DNA of 64,000 nucleotides from Bog-113 sp963752695 (lineage in GTDB: Bacteria; Acidobacteriota; Terriglobia; Bryobacterales; Bryobacteraceae), in contig CAVVZB010000002.1 in assembly GCA_963752695.1 (NCBI GenBank), forward strand, positions 930,001 to 994,000, in the 5' to 3' direction. Shown in pieces: positions 15,788 through 24,612 of this stretch. The position numbers were made by a program, and so were the translations under genes. Numbering within the stretch: position 1 is the stretch's first letter; every line of letters starts with the position of its first letter. The notes under the pieces were generated by a model. That model worked only from the letters and a program-made list of their open reading frames with translations. It searched no databases and was not told the DNA's origin.

Positions 15788-17605
15788 ATGAATCCGAGTG
15801 TCCCCACGCCGGTCCGATCGCAGTTCGAAGAAGCGCTGGCGCGTTTGCCGATTGCGACCGCATTCAAGCGGTTTATCATACCGGCGGATCTGAACCGGAT
15901 TTACTCCGCAGAGAATTACAGCGCCTCTCCTGGCGAGTTTGTCAGCGGCATGCTGCGCAAGGTAGGCGTTCAGATTCAGGTCACCACGGCGGATCTAGAA
16001 CGGGTGCCTAAGACGGGCGCGGCCGTGGTGGTGGCAAACCATCCTTACGGAATCTTAGACGGGTTGATGCTGTTTGAGGTGCTTACCCGCGTGCGCCCGG
16101 ATGTGAAGATCATGGCCAATTCGCTGCTGGCTCAATTTCCGGAAATGGATACGCGGCTGATCCTGGTTGATCCGTTCGATACTCCGCTTTCGAAAGGCGC
16201 GAATCGGCGCGGTGTGCGGGAGACTATATCCTTCCTGAACCAGGGCGGACTATTGGTTGTGTTCCCGGCCGGGGAAGTTTCCCATGTGCAACTGCGAGAG
16301 CGGAAGATCGTGGACAGCCGCTGGAACGGCAATATTGCGCGATTCATCAGAGGTGCACAAGCTGCCGTGGTCCCGATCTATATCAAGGGCGCCAACAGCC
16401 TGACGTTCCAGGTGGCGGGGATGATTCACGGCCAACTCCGGACAGCCCGCCTGCTGCACGAGTTGATGAATAAGCAGGAAAAGACAATTGAGCTGCGCGT
16501 TGGAAACCCAATCGCGTGCCAGACACTCGACACGTTCGAGAGCACCGATGAGTGTGCCCGTTACTTACGCTCACGGACGTATCTACTTGAGAATCGGGGA
16601 CGCCGCCGGATGCTGGCCAGCTTGCCGCAACTCCTGGCCGAGGCGAAGCCGCGTAAGAAGCAGCAAGTGATTGTCACGCCCGCGCCTCAGGAGCAAGTAG
16701 CGGCTGAAGTCGCTCGGCTACCGAAACTCGCCCGTAGCGGCGATCTAGACGTTTACGTGTCACGCGCGGACGAATCACCCAACGTTCTACACGAGATCGG
16801 ACGTTTGCGTGAGACCACTTTCCGTGATGTAGGCGAAGGGACCGGACTTGCGCTAGATCTGGACAGCTTCGATCGTCATTACTACCATGTCTTCCTATGG
16901 GACGGGCAGCAGGCTAAGATCGCGGGAGCTTACCGGCTGGGACTGACCACCGAGATTTTGCCGCAATATGGGCTTAGCGGGCTTTACACATCCACGCTGT
17001 TCCACTTCGATCGCACGTTTTTCGAACGCGTAGGACCCGCGGTTGAGCTCGGCCGCTCGTTTATCTGCGAGGAGTATCAGCGCCGGTTCGGACCACTGCT
17101 TCTGTTGTGGCGGGGAATCGGTCAGTTCGTTTCGCAAAACCCTCGCAGTCCGATTCTGTTTGGTCCGGTGAGTATTAGTAACTCGTATCATCCGGTGTCG
17201 CGGCGGCTGATGGTGCAGTATCTGCAGGCGCAGGAATCGATTCAAGAGCTCTCGGAGCTGGTAACACCACGCCGCAAGTTCAGCGAGTTCGGCCGCGGCG
17301 CGGACAACGCAGTGATCGGGCGGATGCTCCGTGACAGCGATGAGTTGTCGGCGGTAACTGCGGATATCGAGCTAGACGGAAAAGGGATTCCGGTTCTACT
17401 CCGGCAGTATCTAAAGCTTGGGGGTAAAGTGTTAGGCTTCAATCTCGATCCCTTGTTTTCTCATGCGCTTGACGGTCTGATCCTGGTGGATTTGCGCAAT
17501 ACCGCGCCGACGATCCTGCAGCGCTATCTGGGACGCGAGGGAGTGAAGCGGTTCATGAGTTACCATCGAGATGCAACGGCGGCCAATTTGTGTGCACCAG
17601 TGTGA
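15788..17605 (+). CDS. bifunctional acyltransferase, OlsF-like (PlsC-type + GNAT hemolysin-type)
   Basis: A 605-aa fusion. Residues about 40-280 are a PlsC-like O-acyltransferase with 'NHPYGILDG' (His85, Asp91) and 'FPAGEVS' (159-165), the forms typical of the hemolysin/OlsA-like branch. Residues about 320-600 are an N-acyltransferase of the GNAT-related OlsB/'hemolysin' type with 'ELGRSFICEEYQ' and 'ISNSYHPVSRRLM'. Such two-domain proteins (OlsF) make ornithine lipids: the C-terminal half puts a 3-hydroxy fatty acid on the amino group and the N-terminal half adds a second acyl chain. Glycine lipids or another aminolipid are alternatives. It overlaps the glycosyltransferase gene, suggesting joint membrane-lipid synthesis. 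Confidence 0.85.
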   Translation: MNPSVPTPVRSQFEEALARLPIATAFKRFIIPADLNRIYSAENYSASPGEFVSGMLRKVGVQIQVTTADLERVPKTGAAVVVANHPYGILDGLMLFEVLTRVRPDVKIMANSLLAQFPEMDTRLILVDPFDTPLSKGANRRGVRETISFLNQGGLLVVFPAGEVSHVQLRERKIVDSRWNGNIARFIRGAQAAVVPIYIKGANSLTFQVAGMIHGQLRTARLLHELMNKQEKTIELRVGNPIACQTLDTFESTDECARYLRSRTYLLENRGRRRMLASLPQLLAEAKPRKKQQVIVTPAPQEQVAAEVARLPKLARSGDLDVYVSRADESPNVLHEIGRLRETTFRDVGEGTGLALDLDSFDRHYYHVFLWDGQQAKIAGAYRLGLTTEILPQYGLSGLYTSTLFHFDRTFFERVGPAVELGRSFICEEYQRRFGPLLLLWRGIGQFVSQNPRSPILFGPVSISNSYHPVSRRLMVQYLQAQESIQELSELVTPRRKFSEFGRGADNAVIGRMLRDSDELSAVTADIELDGKGIPVLLRQYLKLGGKVLGFNLDPLFSHALDGLILVDLRNTAPTILQRYLGREGVKRFMSYHRDATAANLCAPV

Positions 17606-18801
17606 GTTCCGTACCTCGAGTCGCGTTCCTCACGGATACTTACCATGAGGTGAACGGCGTCGCCCTGACGAGCCGGCAGTTGCAGGAGTTCGCCAGCCGT
17701 AGAGGGTATCCCTTCCTGTGTGTCTACGGGGGCGACGACACCAAGCGATTCGATAACGGTTCGGTGCGCCACTTGCAGCTCAAGCGCGGCCCGCTGGCCT
17801 TCAATCTCGATAAAGGCTTGCGTCACGACCCCGCGTTATGGCGCTATATGCGCGACCTTTCCGAAGCGATCACCCAGTTCGGGGCGGAGCTGATTCACAT
17901 CACCAGCCCGGGCGACGTGGGGGAAATGGGCGCGGTGCTGGCTTACCGGCTCAAGATTCCGCTGGTGATTTCGTGGCACACGAACTTTCATGAGTTCGGC
18001 GCACGGCGATTGGAACGCATGCTCGGCTGGATGCCGCGCGGCTTGCGAGAGAACATCGGGCAGCTGAGCGAGCGCCATATTTTGACGGCGATGGTGAAGT
18101 TCTATGGCCTCGGCACCGCCCTTTTCGCACCGAACCACGAGTTAGTCTCTATGCTGGAAGAGAAGACCGGCAAGACAACATTTCTGATGAAGCGAGGGAT
18201 TGACACTCAAATGTTCACGCCGGCTCGCCGGACGGTGAACGACGGGATTTTCCGGCTGGGTTATGTTGGGCGGATCACCCCCGAGAAGAACGTGGCATTC
18301 CTGGTCCAGTTGGAGCAAGCGCTGCTCGGCTTGGGCCTGCGCAACTTTCGATTTCTGGTAGTAGGAGACGGCAGTGAGCGGGACTGGCTGAAGCGTCATT
18401 TGATTGCCGCCGATTTCGAAGGTGTTCTGCGCGGCGAGACTCTGGCTGAGGCTTACGCCAACATGGACGTGTTCGTGTTCCCTTCAAAGACGGATACTTT
18501 TGGCAACGTCGTTCTGGAGGCAATGGCCTCCGGCACGCCGTGTGTGGTGACCGACCAGGGCGGCCCGAAGTTCATCATCGAAGAGGGTGTGAGCGGTTTT
18601 GCGACGGCAACCCCGGCCGACTTTGTTCAGCGAGTGGCGGATTTGATGGTGAACCCGGCCCTGCACGCATCGATGGCGGAGGCAGCCCGTAGGCAGGCCT
18701 GCCGCGCCTCATGGGACAAAGTTTTCGAGGACGTGTACCTGGGCTACGAGTTCGCGTTGCAGAGCGGGCCGGTGGCGATGGCAGTTCCACGAACTCCTTA
18801 G
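17602..18801 (+). CDS. GT4 family glycosyltransferase (MgtA/SqdX-like)
   Basis: About 399 aa. The N-terminus 'VAFLTDTYHEVNGVA' and the C-terminal donor-site block 'FPSKTDTFGNVVLEAMASG' are classic for GT-B fold family 4 enzymes close to phosphatidylinositol mannosyltransferase and sulfolipid synthase SqdX. 'GYVGRITPEKNV' marks the hinge. It should transfer a sugar from a nucleotide sugar to a lipid at the cytoplasmic membrane face; the sugar and acceptor are unknown. The GTG at 17602 overlaps the acyltransferase stop as GTGA; an in-frame GTG at 17590 is an alternative. The coupling suggests a glycosylated aminolipid or a shared membrane-lipid pathway. Confidence 0.9.
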   Translation: MSSVPRVAFLTDTYHEVNGVALTSRQLQEFASRRGYPFLCVYGGDDTKRFDNGSVRHLQLKRGPLAFNLDKGLRHDPALWRYMRDLSEAITQFGAELIHITSPGDVGEMGAVLAYRLKIPLVISWHTNFHEFGARRLERMLGWMPRGLRENIGQLSERHILTAMVKFYGLGTALFAPNHELVSMLEEKTGKTTFLMKRGIDTQMFTPARRTVNDGIFRLGYVGRITPEKNVAFLVQLEQALLGLGLRNFRFLVVGDGSERDWLKRHLIAADFEGVLRGETLAEAYANMDVFVFPSKTDTFGNVVLEAMASGTPCVVTDQGGPKFIIEEGVSGFATATPADFVQRVADLMVNPALHASMAEAARRQACRASWDKVFEDVYLGYEFALQSGPVAMAVPRTP

Positions 18802-18839
18802 CGTTTCAGCTCCCTCGGCCTGTTAGACAATAAGAGCGG

Positions 18840-19145
18840 ATGGCTTTCATCAAAGTTGCACGACTCTCGGATTTAGACCGCGACCCGCTCATCGAAGTGA
18901 TGATCGGCGCCGACCCTTATGCGCTCTGTAAAGTGGATGGGCAAGTTCACGCGCTGAACGGCTTGTGTCCCCACCAAGGCGGGCCGCTAGGACAAGGAAT
19001 GCTGACCGGAACCGGAATTATGTGTCCCTGGCACGCCTGGGAATTCGATTGCCGAACGGGCAAAACCCCCGAAGACCCCGACGAGGTGGTTGCGACCTAC
19101 CCGGTGAAGATTGAAGGCGACGACATTCTGATCGACGTTGCCTGA
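18840..19145 (+). CDS. Rieske 2Fe-2S ferredoxin-like protein (NirD-like)
   Basis: A 101-aa single-domain Rieske protein. The cluster ligands are Cys43-x-His45 ('CPHQGG') and Cys62-x2-His65 ('CPWHAW'), with normal spacing, and the protein has the short length of NirD-like ferredoxin subunits. No signal peptide or membrane anchor, so it is cytoplasmic. No oxygenase or nitrite reductase partner is adjacent; it is followed with an 8-base overlap by mutM. It may serve as an electron carrier for a distant partner. Confidence 0.92.
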   Translation: MAFIKVARLSDLDRDPLIEVMIGADPYALCKVDGQVHALNGLCPHQGGPLGQGMLTGTGIMCPWHAWEFDCRTGKTPEDPDEVVATYPVKIEGDDILIDVA

Positions 19146-19914
19146 GCTTCCAGAAGTAGAGACCGTGGTCCGCGGTCTGCAACACCTCCGCGGCCGGACC
19201 ATCCTGAACGTAGAAGTTACTCAGCGCCGGATACTGCGCAGCGAGCTAGGCGAGATCGCGGGCAAGCGCGTGGTCAGCGTCACCCGGCGGGGCAAGTTTA
19301 TCGTTTTCGAACTGAACCTGGGCTATCTCGTGGTGCATTTGGGAATGACAGGCAAGTTACTCTCAAACGCGGAACCTAGCAAGCATACACACGTGGTCTT
19401 TACTCTCGACAAGGGAGTACTCCTCTATACAGACAGCCGGCAGTTCGGACGCGTGGAGTATGCGAACGAGTTACCGGATCGTGTAGCGAGACTCGGCCCG
19501 GAACCATTGTTAGTCGGTTTCGACGATTTCTTGGTAGCCTTGCGGGCCCGGAGCGCGCAAGTGAAAGCGGTGTTACTTAACCAGCGGTTTGTAGCGGGAA
19601 TCGGAAACATTTATGCGGATGAAGCGCTTCATCGCGCGGGAATCCACCCGCGGGCGAACTCCGCCACAATCAGCAAGCCAAGAGCGCGGCGGCTTTATGC
19701 GGCGATTCAAGAGGTGCTACACGCGGCAATCGCGGCTAAAGGCTCTTCCGTTTCCGACTACGTAGACGCGGAGGGCCGCAAGGGGTCATTTCAGCACGAG
19801 CACTTAGTGTATCGCCGGACGGGAGAGCCGTGCGGGACGTGCGGATCGCTCATTAAGAGGACCTTGGTTTCACAGCGCGGGACACACTACTGCGCGAAGT
19901 GTCAGAAAAAATGA
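19138..19914 (+). CDS. mutM: formamidopyrimidine-DNA glycosylase (Fpg/MutM)
   Basis: A 258-aa bifunctional glycosylase/AP lyase that removes 8-oxoguanine and formamidopyrimidines. The TTG start at 19138 is fixed by the required N-terminus: after Met removal the protein begins PELPEVETV, with catalytic Pro and Glu. 'HLGMTGKL' holds the conserved Lys, 'QRFVAGIGNIYADE' the helix-two-turn-helix, and the C-terminus has a Cys4 zinc finger ('CGTCGS...YCAKC'). The gene overlaps the Rieske gene by 8 bases and ends 6 bases from the convergent TamB gene. Confidence 0.96.
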   Translation: MPELPEVETVVRGLQHLRGRTILNVEVTQRRILRSELGEIAGKRVVSVTRRGKFIVFELNLGYLVVHLGMTGKLLSNAEPSKHTHVVFTLDKGVLLYTDSRQFGRVEYANELPDRVARLGPEPLLVGFDDFLVALRARSAQVKAVLLNQRFVAGIGNIYADEALHRAGIHPRANSATISKPRARRLYAAIQEVLHAAIAAKGSSVSDYVDAEGRKGSFQHEHLVYRRTGEPCGTCGSLIKRTLVSQRGTHYCAKCQKK

Positions 19915-19920
19915 ATGGCG

Positions 19921-22900
19921 CTATTTGAAGCGCTTCTTATAAAGAAAGTCGATGCCGAATTCGCCATTCTGGTCGCGAAGAGCTACGGCGGACCAATGCG
20001 GCGAGAAGTCCCACTCGACGCGGATTACTTGTTCCTGAGCATTCGCCACATCCGTAATGTAAGTGAACGTGATGTCCGGTGAAATCTGTTGTTCCAGGGT
20101 AACTTTCGCCTGAGGCGTTCCGGTGACTCCGGAAATCGTGGGATCGATCTTCAGCTTACTGACTCCAAAAAAGCGTTGAAGGCGTCCGGCAACTGGGTTC
20201 GCGATCGCCTGGCCTACTAATGCTGAAGCACCCATTTGTTGCCAGCTCTGTTGCGGCGCGGTCGGTTGACGGGCGGCAATGGTCGCGTCATTGGGTGTGC
20301 GTCCGGTAGCAAGCAAACCCACGATATCGGAAAACTGCAAGGGCGGATCAGACCGGTAACTCACATTGAGCTTACTTACAGGTCCGGAAACAGTCAGAGT
20401 GACATCGACGCCGCGAGCCACTGTTTCAAGATCGATGTTCAGAATCGGCTCAAGCCGCACGGGGTTGAAGAACGATACCGAGCCCTGATTGATGGTGTAC
20501 GTATTTCCAAAAAAGGTGATGTCCCCCTGGGTGATGTTGATGCGGCCCAGGAGCGCGGGGCTACCCATCGTTCCACGCAATCGGAGATTGGCGTCGGCCT
20601 CCAGGCTATCGGTGTAACTGCTTTCGAAAGTGATATCGGGGGAGGTTTGAATCTGCACATCCAACTGAAGGTTGTTGGTGAGTCCTGATGCTTGCCCCGA
20701 AGGGGTTTCTGGCGGCGCGGAGGCGGATGAGAGTAGTGATCCAAGGTCGGTACGCGGGTTGAAAGCCAGCCGATCAATGGTGATGGTTCCCGATAATACG
20801 CTCCGCTGGGACGTTCCGACCAAGCTCAGTTGGGCATCGGCCATGGTGCTGATTCCTTGCGGGTAACGGACTCGGACGCCACTGGCCGTGGCTCGTAGCC
20901 GGAAACTCAAATCACCGCCCACAAAGGATGCAAAGCCTCCGAAGCTCACCTTTCCACCGCCGCTCTCCGCAGTCAGATTTCGCACGATGGCCTGTGTGCC
21001 GCTGAAGGTGACGGTCCCGTTGGCATTGCTGATCCCGTTTGGAAAGTCGACAACAGCTAAGTTGGCGTTCTTTAACTGCATAGATCCGCCGAGTTGCGGG
21101 CTGGAAAAGTTACCACCCACCGTGGCGTGCGCACTAACAATGCCGGAAGTTACCAGATTGTCGTCGAACAAATGCAGCACAGCTAAGTTAACATCGCCAT
21201 CCAGCTTCAGATTCAGCAGTTGTTTCGGACTTAGAGTGGCGCTTCCAGTAACCGCGAACGTGGAGTCCTGGGCAATGATCTTCGCGCTCTCCACGGTGAC
21301 GATGTTATTGGCAAGGCTAATCCGGATCGGGCTCGCGTTCCGGACAGAAAGATCAACAGGCCCGCCGTTGCCCGTGCTTGGGGGTAGAGGATGAACCTCA
21401 AGTTTCGGGATGTCTAATATGGCGCGGAGCAGTTCGGGCTTGGCGGCGGGCCCTGAGATATCTAGGCTACCCTCGATGCTGCCGCCGATACGCACAGAAT
21501 CGACCTGTGCGGGGCTGAGAGCCAGCCGTCGCGCCGTATCGATATTGACGTTGCTGAACTGAAGCTTTGCTGAGCCGGGGTAGTCGCCAGCCAGAGTCCA
21601 CTGTCCGTCCGCCGTAATCTTGGCGTCAGCAAGGTTGGAGCGCAGCTTAAGATTCAACGCCGGAGCCGGTCCGCCAATCGTAACCGTGGCCGCAGTCAAA
21701 TCTACATCACCTAAGCGGCGTCCGGCGATCTGGAGACCGGCAGCAGATACATCGCCATCGATTTTTGTAATAGCCAGAGCGGGATTGCCATTCTTGTCGC
21801 GAACTACATCGGCAGCCCCGCTGGCAGTAAGTTTGGCGCTACCCTGTAAGTCGGGCTGATGCTGGTGCAGTGTCACGACTTGGTTCAACGCGATGTTATT
21901 GCTATCCACGTTGAACGAGAGCTTGCCTGGGAACAAGTCGTTAGCGCCGTGCGTGTAGGAAGCTTTCAGGTTGATCTGTTTAGCGCCGGCGATCAGTTGT
22001 GAGGTGAGCGTTTGCGTGCCGCGGCTTGGGGCGTCCAAGCGTGCGGTCAGACGGTCAAAGGGCTCACCGTCCAGCACGCCGCGCGATAGTGTAAGGTCGG
22101 CCGTGGCCAGCGGATTTCCCACGGTCCCGGTGATTGCAGTCGCCACATTCAGCGTTCCGGAAGCAGGGATGCTCGTTTTTCCGGCGAGCGCCATCACGTC
22201 CTGCAGATTCGCATTATGAACCGCGAGCGATGCCTGTAGGGGATCGGTGTTTTCGGGGTTCCAATGATGCAGCCCAACCTTGCCACTGAAATCGGCGGAT
22301 AAAGACTTCTGGCGTAGAACTCCGTTGGTAACTGCGGCCCCTGACTGGCTGGCCACCAAGTCCGCACTTAATGCATCGATCGTCTGATTCTGAATAAGGA
22401 AACTAGATCCGTTGAGGTGACCGGCAATTGCAGGTGACGCTAACTTCCCAGTGACCGTTCCGTTAAATGCGAGCTGTCCTTGCGGCGCTACGGTTACCGG
22501 CACTGTGGGCGCGGGTTGCCCGGGCTTAGCCGCCATCTGAAGCGCCGGAAGTAAGTCATTCAGATTGCTCGATACGAACCGAACTTTTAACTGTTGACCG
22601 AGAACGCCCGCAACATCGAGCCTGGAGTTCGGTAAGGCCACGAAACTTTGGCCAAGATCGACCGTATCGTGAATGCCATTGTATTTAGCGTCAAGGAGTC
22701 CATGAACTGGAATTCCCTTCCCCGCAGGTGTCAAGTCGAGGCGCGCCGTGGCGGTCACACGATTGTTCTCGAGGTCGGAAATCTTACCCTGGCTGAAGAT
22801 CGGCCCTGAGAGCGTGGCGTCATAGGGGAGCTTTTCACGCGTCGCCAGCGATGCAAGTTCGCGGACGTCGAAATGGTGCAGTTCGCCATTCAGCTTGTAC

Positions 22901-23982
22901 GTTTCAAATCCGAGGATTTCAGCCTTGGCCGTGATCTCACCACCCAGCGCGTAGGCCTTGAGATCGTTAATAGAAATGGATTTCGGACCACCATCGATTT
23001 TGGCTTCCGCGCGGAAACTGCGCAGCCGGATCGCGCCCGTCGCGTAATTCACGTCGGAAGCATGGACTACTCCACTGAGCGCGTAGTCGGTGGCACTCTT
23101 GTAAGTGCCGCTACCCTCGGCCGTAATCCATCCCGACTGGCGCGACGCAAGTTTCAAAATCTCGCCCGTCTGGCCAATTGATAGCTTGGCGTTGTACTCC
23201 GCCGTGATTACAGGCGCGTTGAAGTCTTGTACGCGGCCATTCATCTGAATTGTCGAGTCACCCGAGGCAAGCTCTGATTTCTCGACCACCAGCCTGTTCT
23301 TCTCAATCGCGAGTGTGGCATTAACGCTCACCGGCAGGGGCTTGTATTTTCCATATTGCAGTACCAGGGGGGCCATGGAAACATCCCCGTGATAGCGCGG
23401 AGCCGCGGCATCGAACATGAACAGCACTTTGAGGTTGTCGGCTTTGGCGTTGTAGTCCTGAGTTTTTGGCGGTTGGCCATTGCCGCGGATCTGCGTACTT
23501 CCATTATTTAATTCAAACCTGGCGACTGCTAAGTCCAGAATCGTTTCCGCAGGGCTCTTGCCGGACTTGGCTGGAGTCTTCGGATTGGGTACGTTGGTCG
23601 TACCGTCGGCGGCGACTAACAGATAAACCTGCGGTTTGTCTATTTTCAGTAAGGCAATGTCGACATCCCGCTTGAGAATGGAGATGATCTTCAAACCCAC
23701 CAGAATGTCGTCAGCATGCAGCAAGGGCGGACCACTCGCAGGCTCAGTGCCGCGAATAGTGAAACCCTTGAGAGTGGCGGTGAGAGTGTGCCAGTCAAAA
23801 TCAAAGCGGTCGATCTGGACGTGTCCGCCTGTTGCTGTCTCCGCGGTAGCGACAATCCGATCTCGAACTTTGTTATGAAACCACCGGCTCTGGACAAGCA
23901 CGATTCCACCAACCACGACGATAAGAACCAGCAACAATAAGCTGCCGCCAGCTATTAAGGCGATGCGCAAGGGCCGCTTCAT
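19921..23982 (-). CDS. TamB/DUF490-type translocation and assembly (AsmA-like) protein
   Basis: A 1353-aa protein anchored by one N-terminal membrane helix (about residues 8-32) and spanning the periplasm as a long repeated beta structure. AsmA-like repeats ('FTIRGTEPASGPPLLHADDI', 'GGEITAKAEILGFETYKL') fill most of it, and the last 300 residues are the TamB domain ('GSPALLGRINITQGDITFFG', ending with a Phe-Lys). TamB-like proteins bridge the membranes for lipid transport and work with Omp85 proteins. The BamA-like gene at 4433-7432 lies about 12 kb away. It is 30 bases downstream of the secreted RbsD-like gene and convergent with mutM. Confidence 0.9.
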   Translation of the reverse strand: MKRPLRIALIAGGSLLLLVLIVVVGGIVLVQSRWFHNKVRDRIVATAETATGGHVQIDRFDFDWHTLTATLKGFTIRGTEPASGPPLLHADDILVGLKIISILKRDVDIALLKIDKPQVYLLVAADGTTNVPNPKTPAKSGKSPAETILDLAVARFELNNGSTQIRGNGQPPKTQDYNAKADNLKVLFMFDAAAPRYHGDVSMAPLVLQYGKYKPLPVSVNATLAIEKNRLVVEKSELASGDSTIQMNGRVQDFNAPVITAEYNAKLSIGQTGEILKLASRQSGWITAEGSGTYKSATDYALSGVVHASDVNYATGAIRLRSFRAEAKIDGGPKSISINDLKAYALGGEITAKAEILGFETYKLNGELHHFDVRELASLATREKLPYDATLSGPIFSQGKISDLENNRVTATARLDLTPAGKGIPVHGLLDAKYNGIHDTVDLGQSFVALPNSRLDVAGVLGQQLKVRFVSSNLNDLLPALQMAAKPGQPAPTVPVTVAPQGQLAFNGTVTGKLASPAIAGHLNGSSFLIQNQTIDALSADLVASQSGAAVTNGVLRQKSLSADFSGKVGLHHWNPENTDPLQASLAVHNANLQDVMALAGKTSIPASGTLNVATAITGTVGNPLATADLTLSRGVLDGEPFDRLTARLDAPSRGTQTLTSQLIAGAKQINLKASYTHGANDLFPGKLSFNVDSNNIALNQVVTLHQHQPDLQGSAKLTASGAADVVRDKNGNPALAITKIDGDVSAAGLQIAGRRLGDVDLTAATVTIGGPAPALNLKLRSNLADAKITADGQWTLAGDYPGSAKLQFSNVNIDTARRLALSPAQVDSVRIGGSIEGSLDISGPAAKPELLRAILDIPKLEVHPLPPSTGNGGPVDLSVRNASPIRISLANNIVTVESAKIIAQDSTFAVTGSATLSPKQLLNLKLDGDVNLAVLHLFDDNLVTSGIVSAHATVGGNFSSPQLGGSMQLKNANLAVVDFPNGISNANGTVTFSGTQAIVRNLTAESGGGKVSFGGFASFVGGDLSFRLRATASGVRVRYPQGISTMADAQLSLVGTSQRSVLSGTITIDRLAFNPRTDLGSLLSSASAPPETPSGQASGLTNNLQLDVQIQTSPDITFESSYTDSLEADANLRLRGTMGSPALLGRINITQGDITFFGNTYTINQGSVSFFNPVRLEPILNIDLETVARGVDVTLTVSGPVSKLNVSYRSDPPLQFSDIVGLLATGRTPNDATIAARQPTAPQQSWQQMGASALVGQAIANPVAGRLQRFFGVSKLKIDPTISGVTGTPQAKVTLEQQISPDITFTYITDVANAQEQVIRVEWDFSPHWSAVALRDQNGEFGIDFLYKKRFK

Positions 23983-24012
23983 TCTGGCCCGATTTTAGCA
24001 ATCCGTAGAATG

Positions 24013-24576
24013 CTATTTACCCGCCGTCGAGGCCATGGCGTCCCGTAGCCTACGTTCAGCGTCGGCACTCCAGTAAGCACAGTCCAACTGCAAGAATACA
24101 GATGTATATGGCAGAGCCATGTTGGTCTTGATGATAAGTACACGGAAAGTCTTCGCGGCCTCATCAAGCTTGGAAATGATGTCGAGATGTGGCACGAGCT
24201 GCACAGTCTGAGATCCCAGCAGCCCGGCCAAGTTGCGCCGGTATTGGGAGATGCCGGGTGCGTCGGATTCAGGAACCGAGTTGAGTTCCTGATCCGTGTA
24301 AATAATTGGTCGTACATGTCGAGAAGCCGCGAGTTGGGCCAGAACGCGGCGCACCACGTCCAATTGGTCGTCGTTGGCCACGATGGTTTCAATGCCTTCC
24401 CTGGATTGCGAGGGGTAAGCCGAATCCGCAATCACGATCCAATTGCGGTGCCCGTAAAGTGGGATCAGATCGTGGAGCGACTGTTGCCAAGGATCGGCGC
24501 TAAAAGCGGGAGTTGCTGCAAGCAGCCCCGCTAGAAGTAAGAAGAAAGAAGCGGGCTTCAGATCAGAAAGACGCAT
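24013..24576 (-). CDS. secreted RbsD/FucU-like protein
   Basis: A 187-aa protein with a signal peptide ('FFLLLAGLLAATPAFSA'). The segment 'LYGHRNWIVIADSAYPSQS' matches the GHGDEIVIADAxFP region of D-ribose pyranase/L-fucose mutarotase proteins, and the C-terminal 'VLIIKTNMALPYTSVFLQLD' matches their last strands (AxYGNIxLKKGV). These enzymes interconvert sugar ring forms and are normally cytoplasmic, so export is unusual. A frame at 23979-24431 is a shadow. It lies just upstream of the TamB gene in the same direction. The family match is by eye; enzyme activity is not assured. Confidence 0.72.
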   Translation of the reverse strand: MRLSDLKPASFFLLLAGLLAATPAFSADPWQQSLHDLIPLYGHRNWIVIADSAYPSQSREGIETIVANDDQLDVVRRVLAQLAASRHVRPIIYTDQELNSVPESDAPGISQYRRNLAGLLGSQTVQLVPHLDIISKLDEAAKTFRVLIIKTNMALPYTSVFLQLDCAYWSADAERRLRDAMASTAGK

Positions 24577-24612
24577 GCGTTCGTGATCTTACTAGAAGTC
24601 GCGAACATTTGG

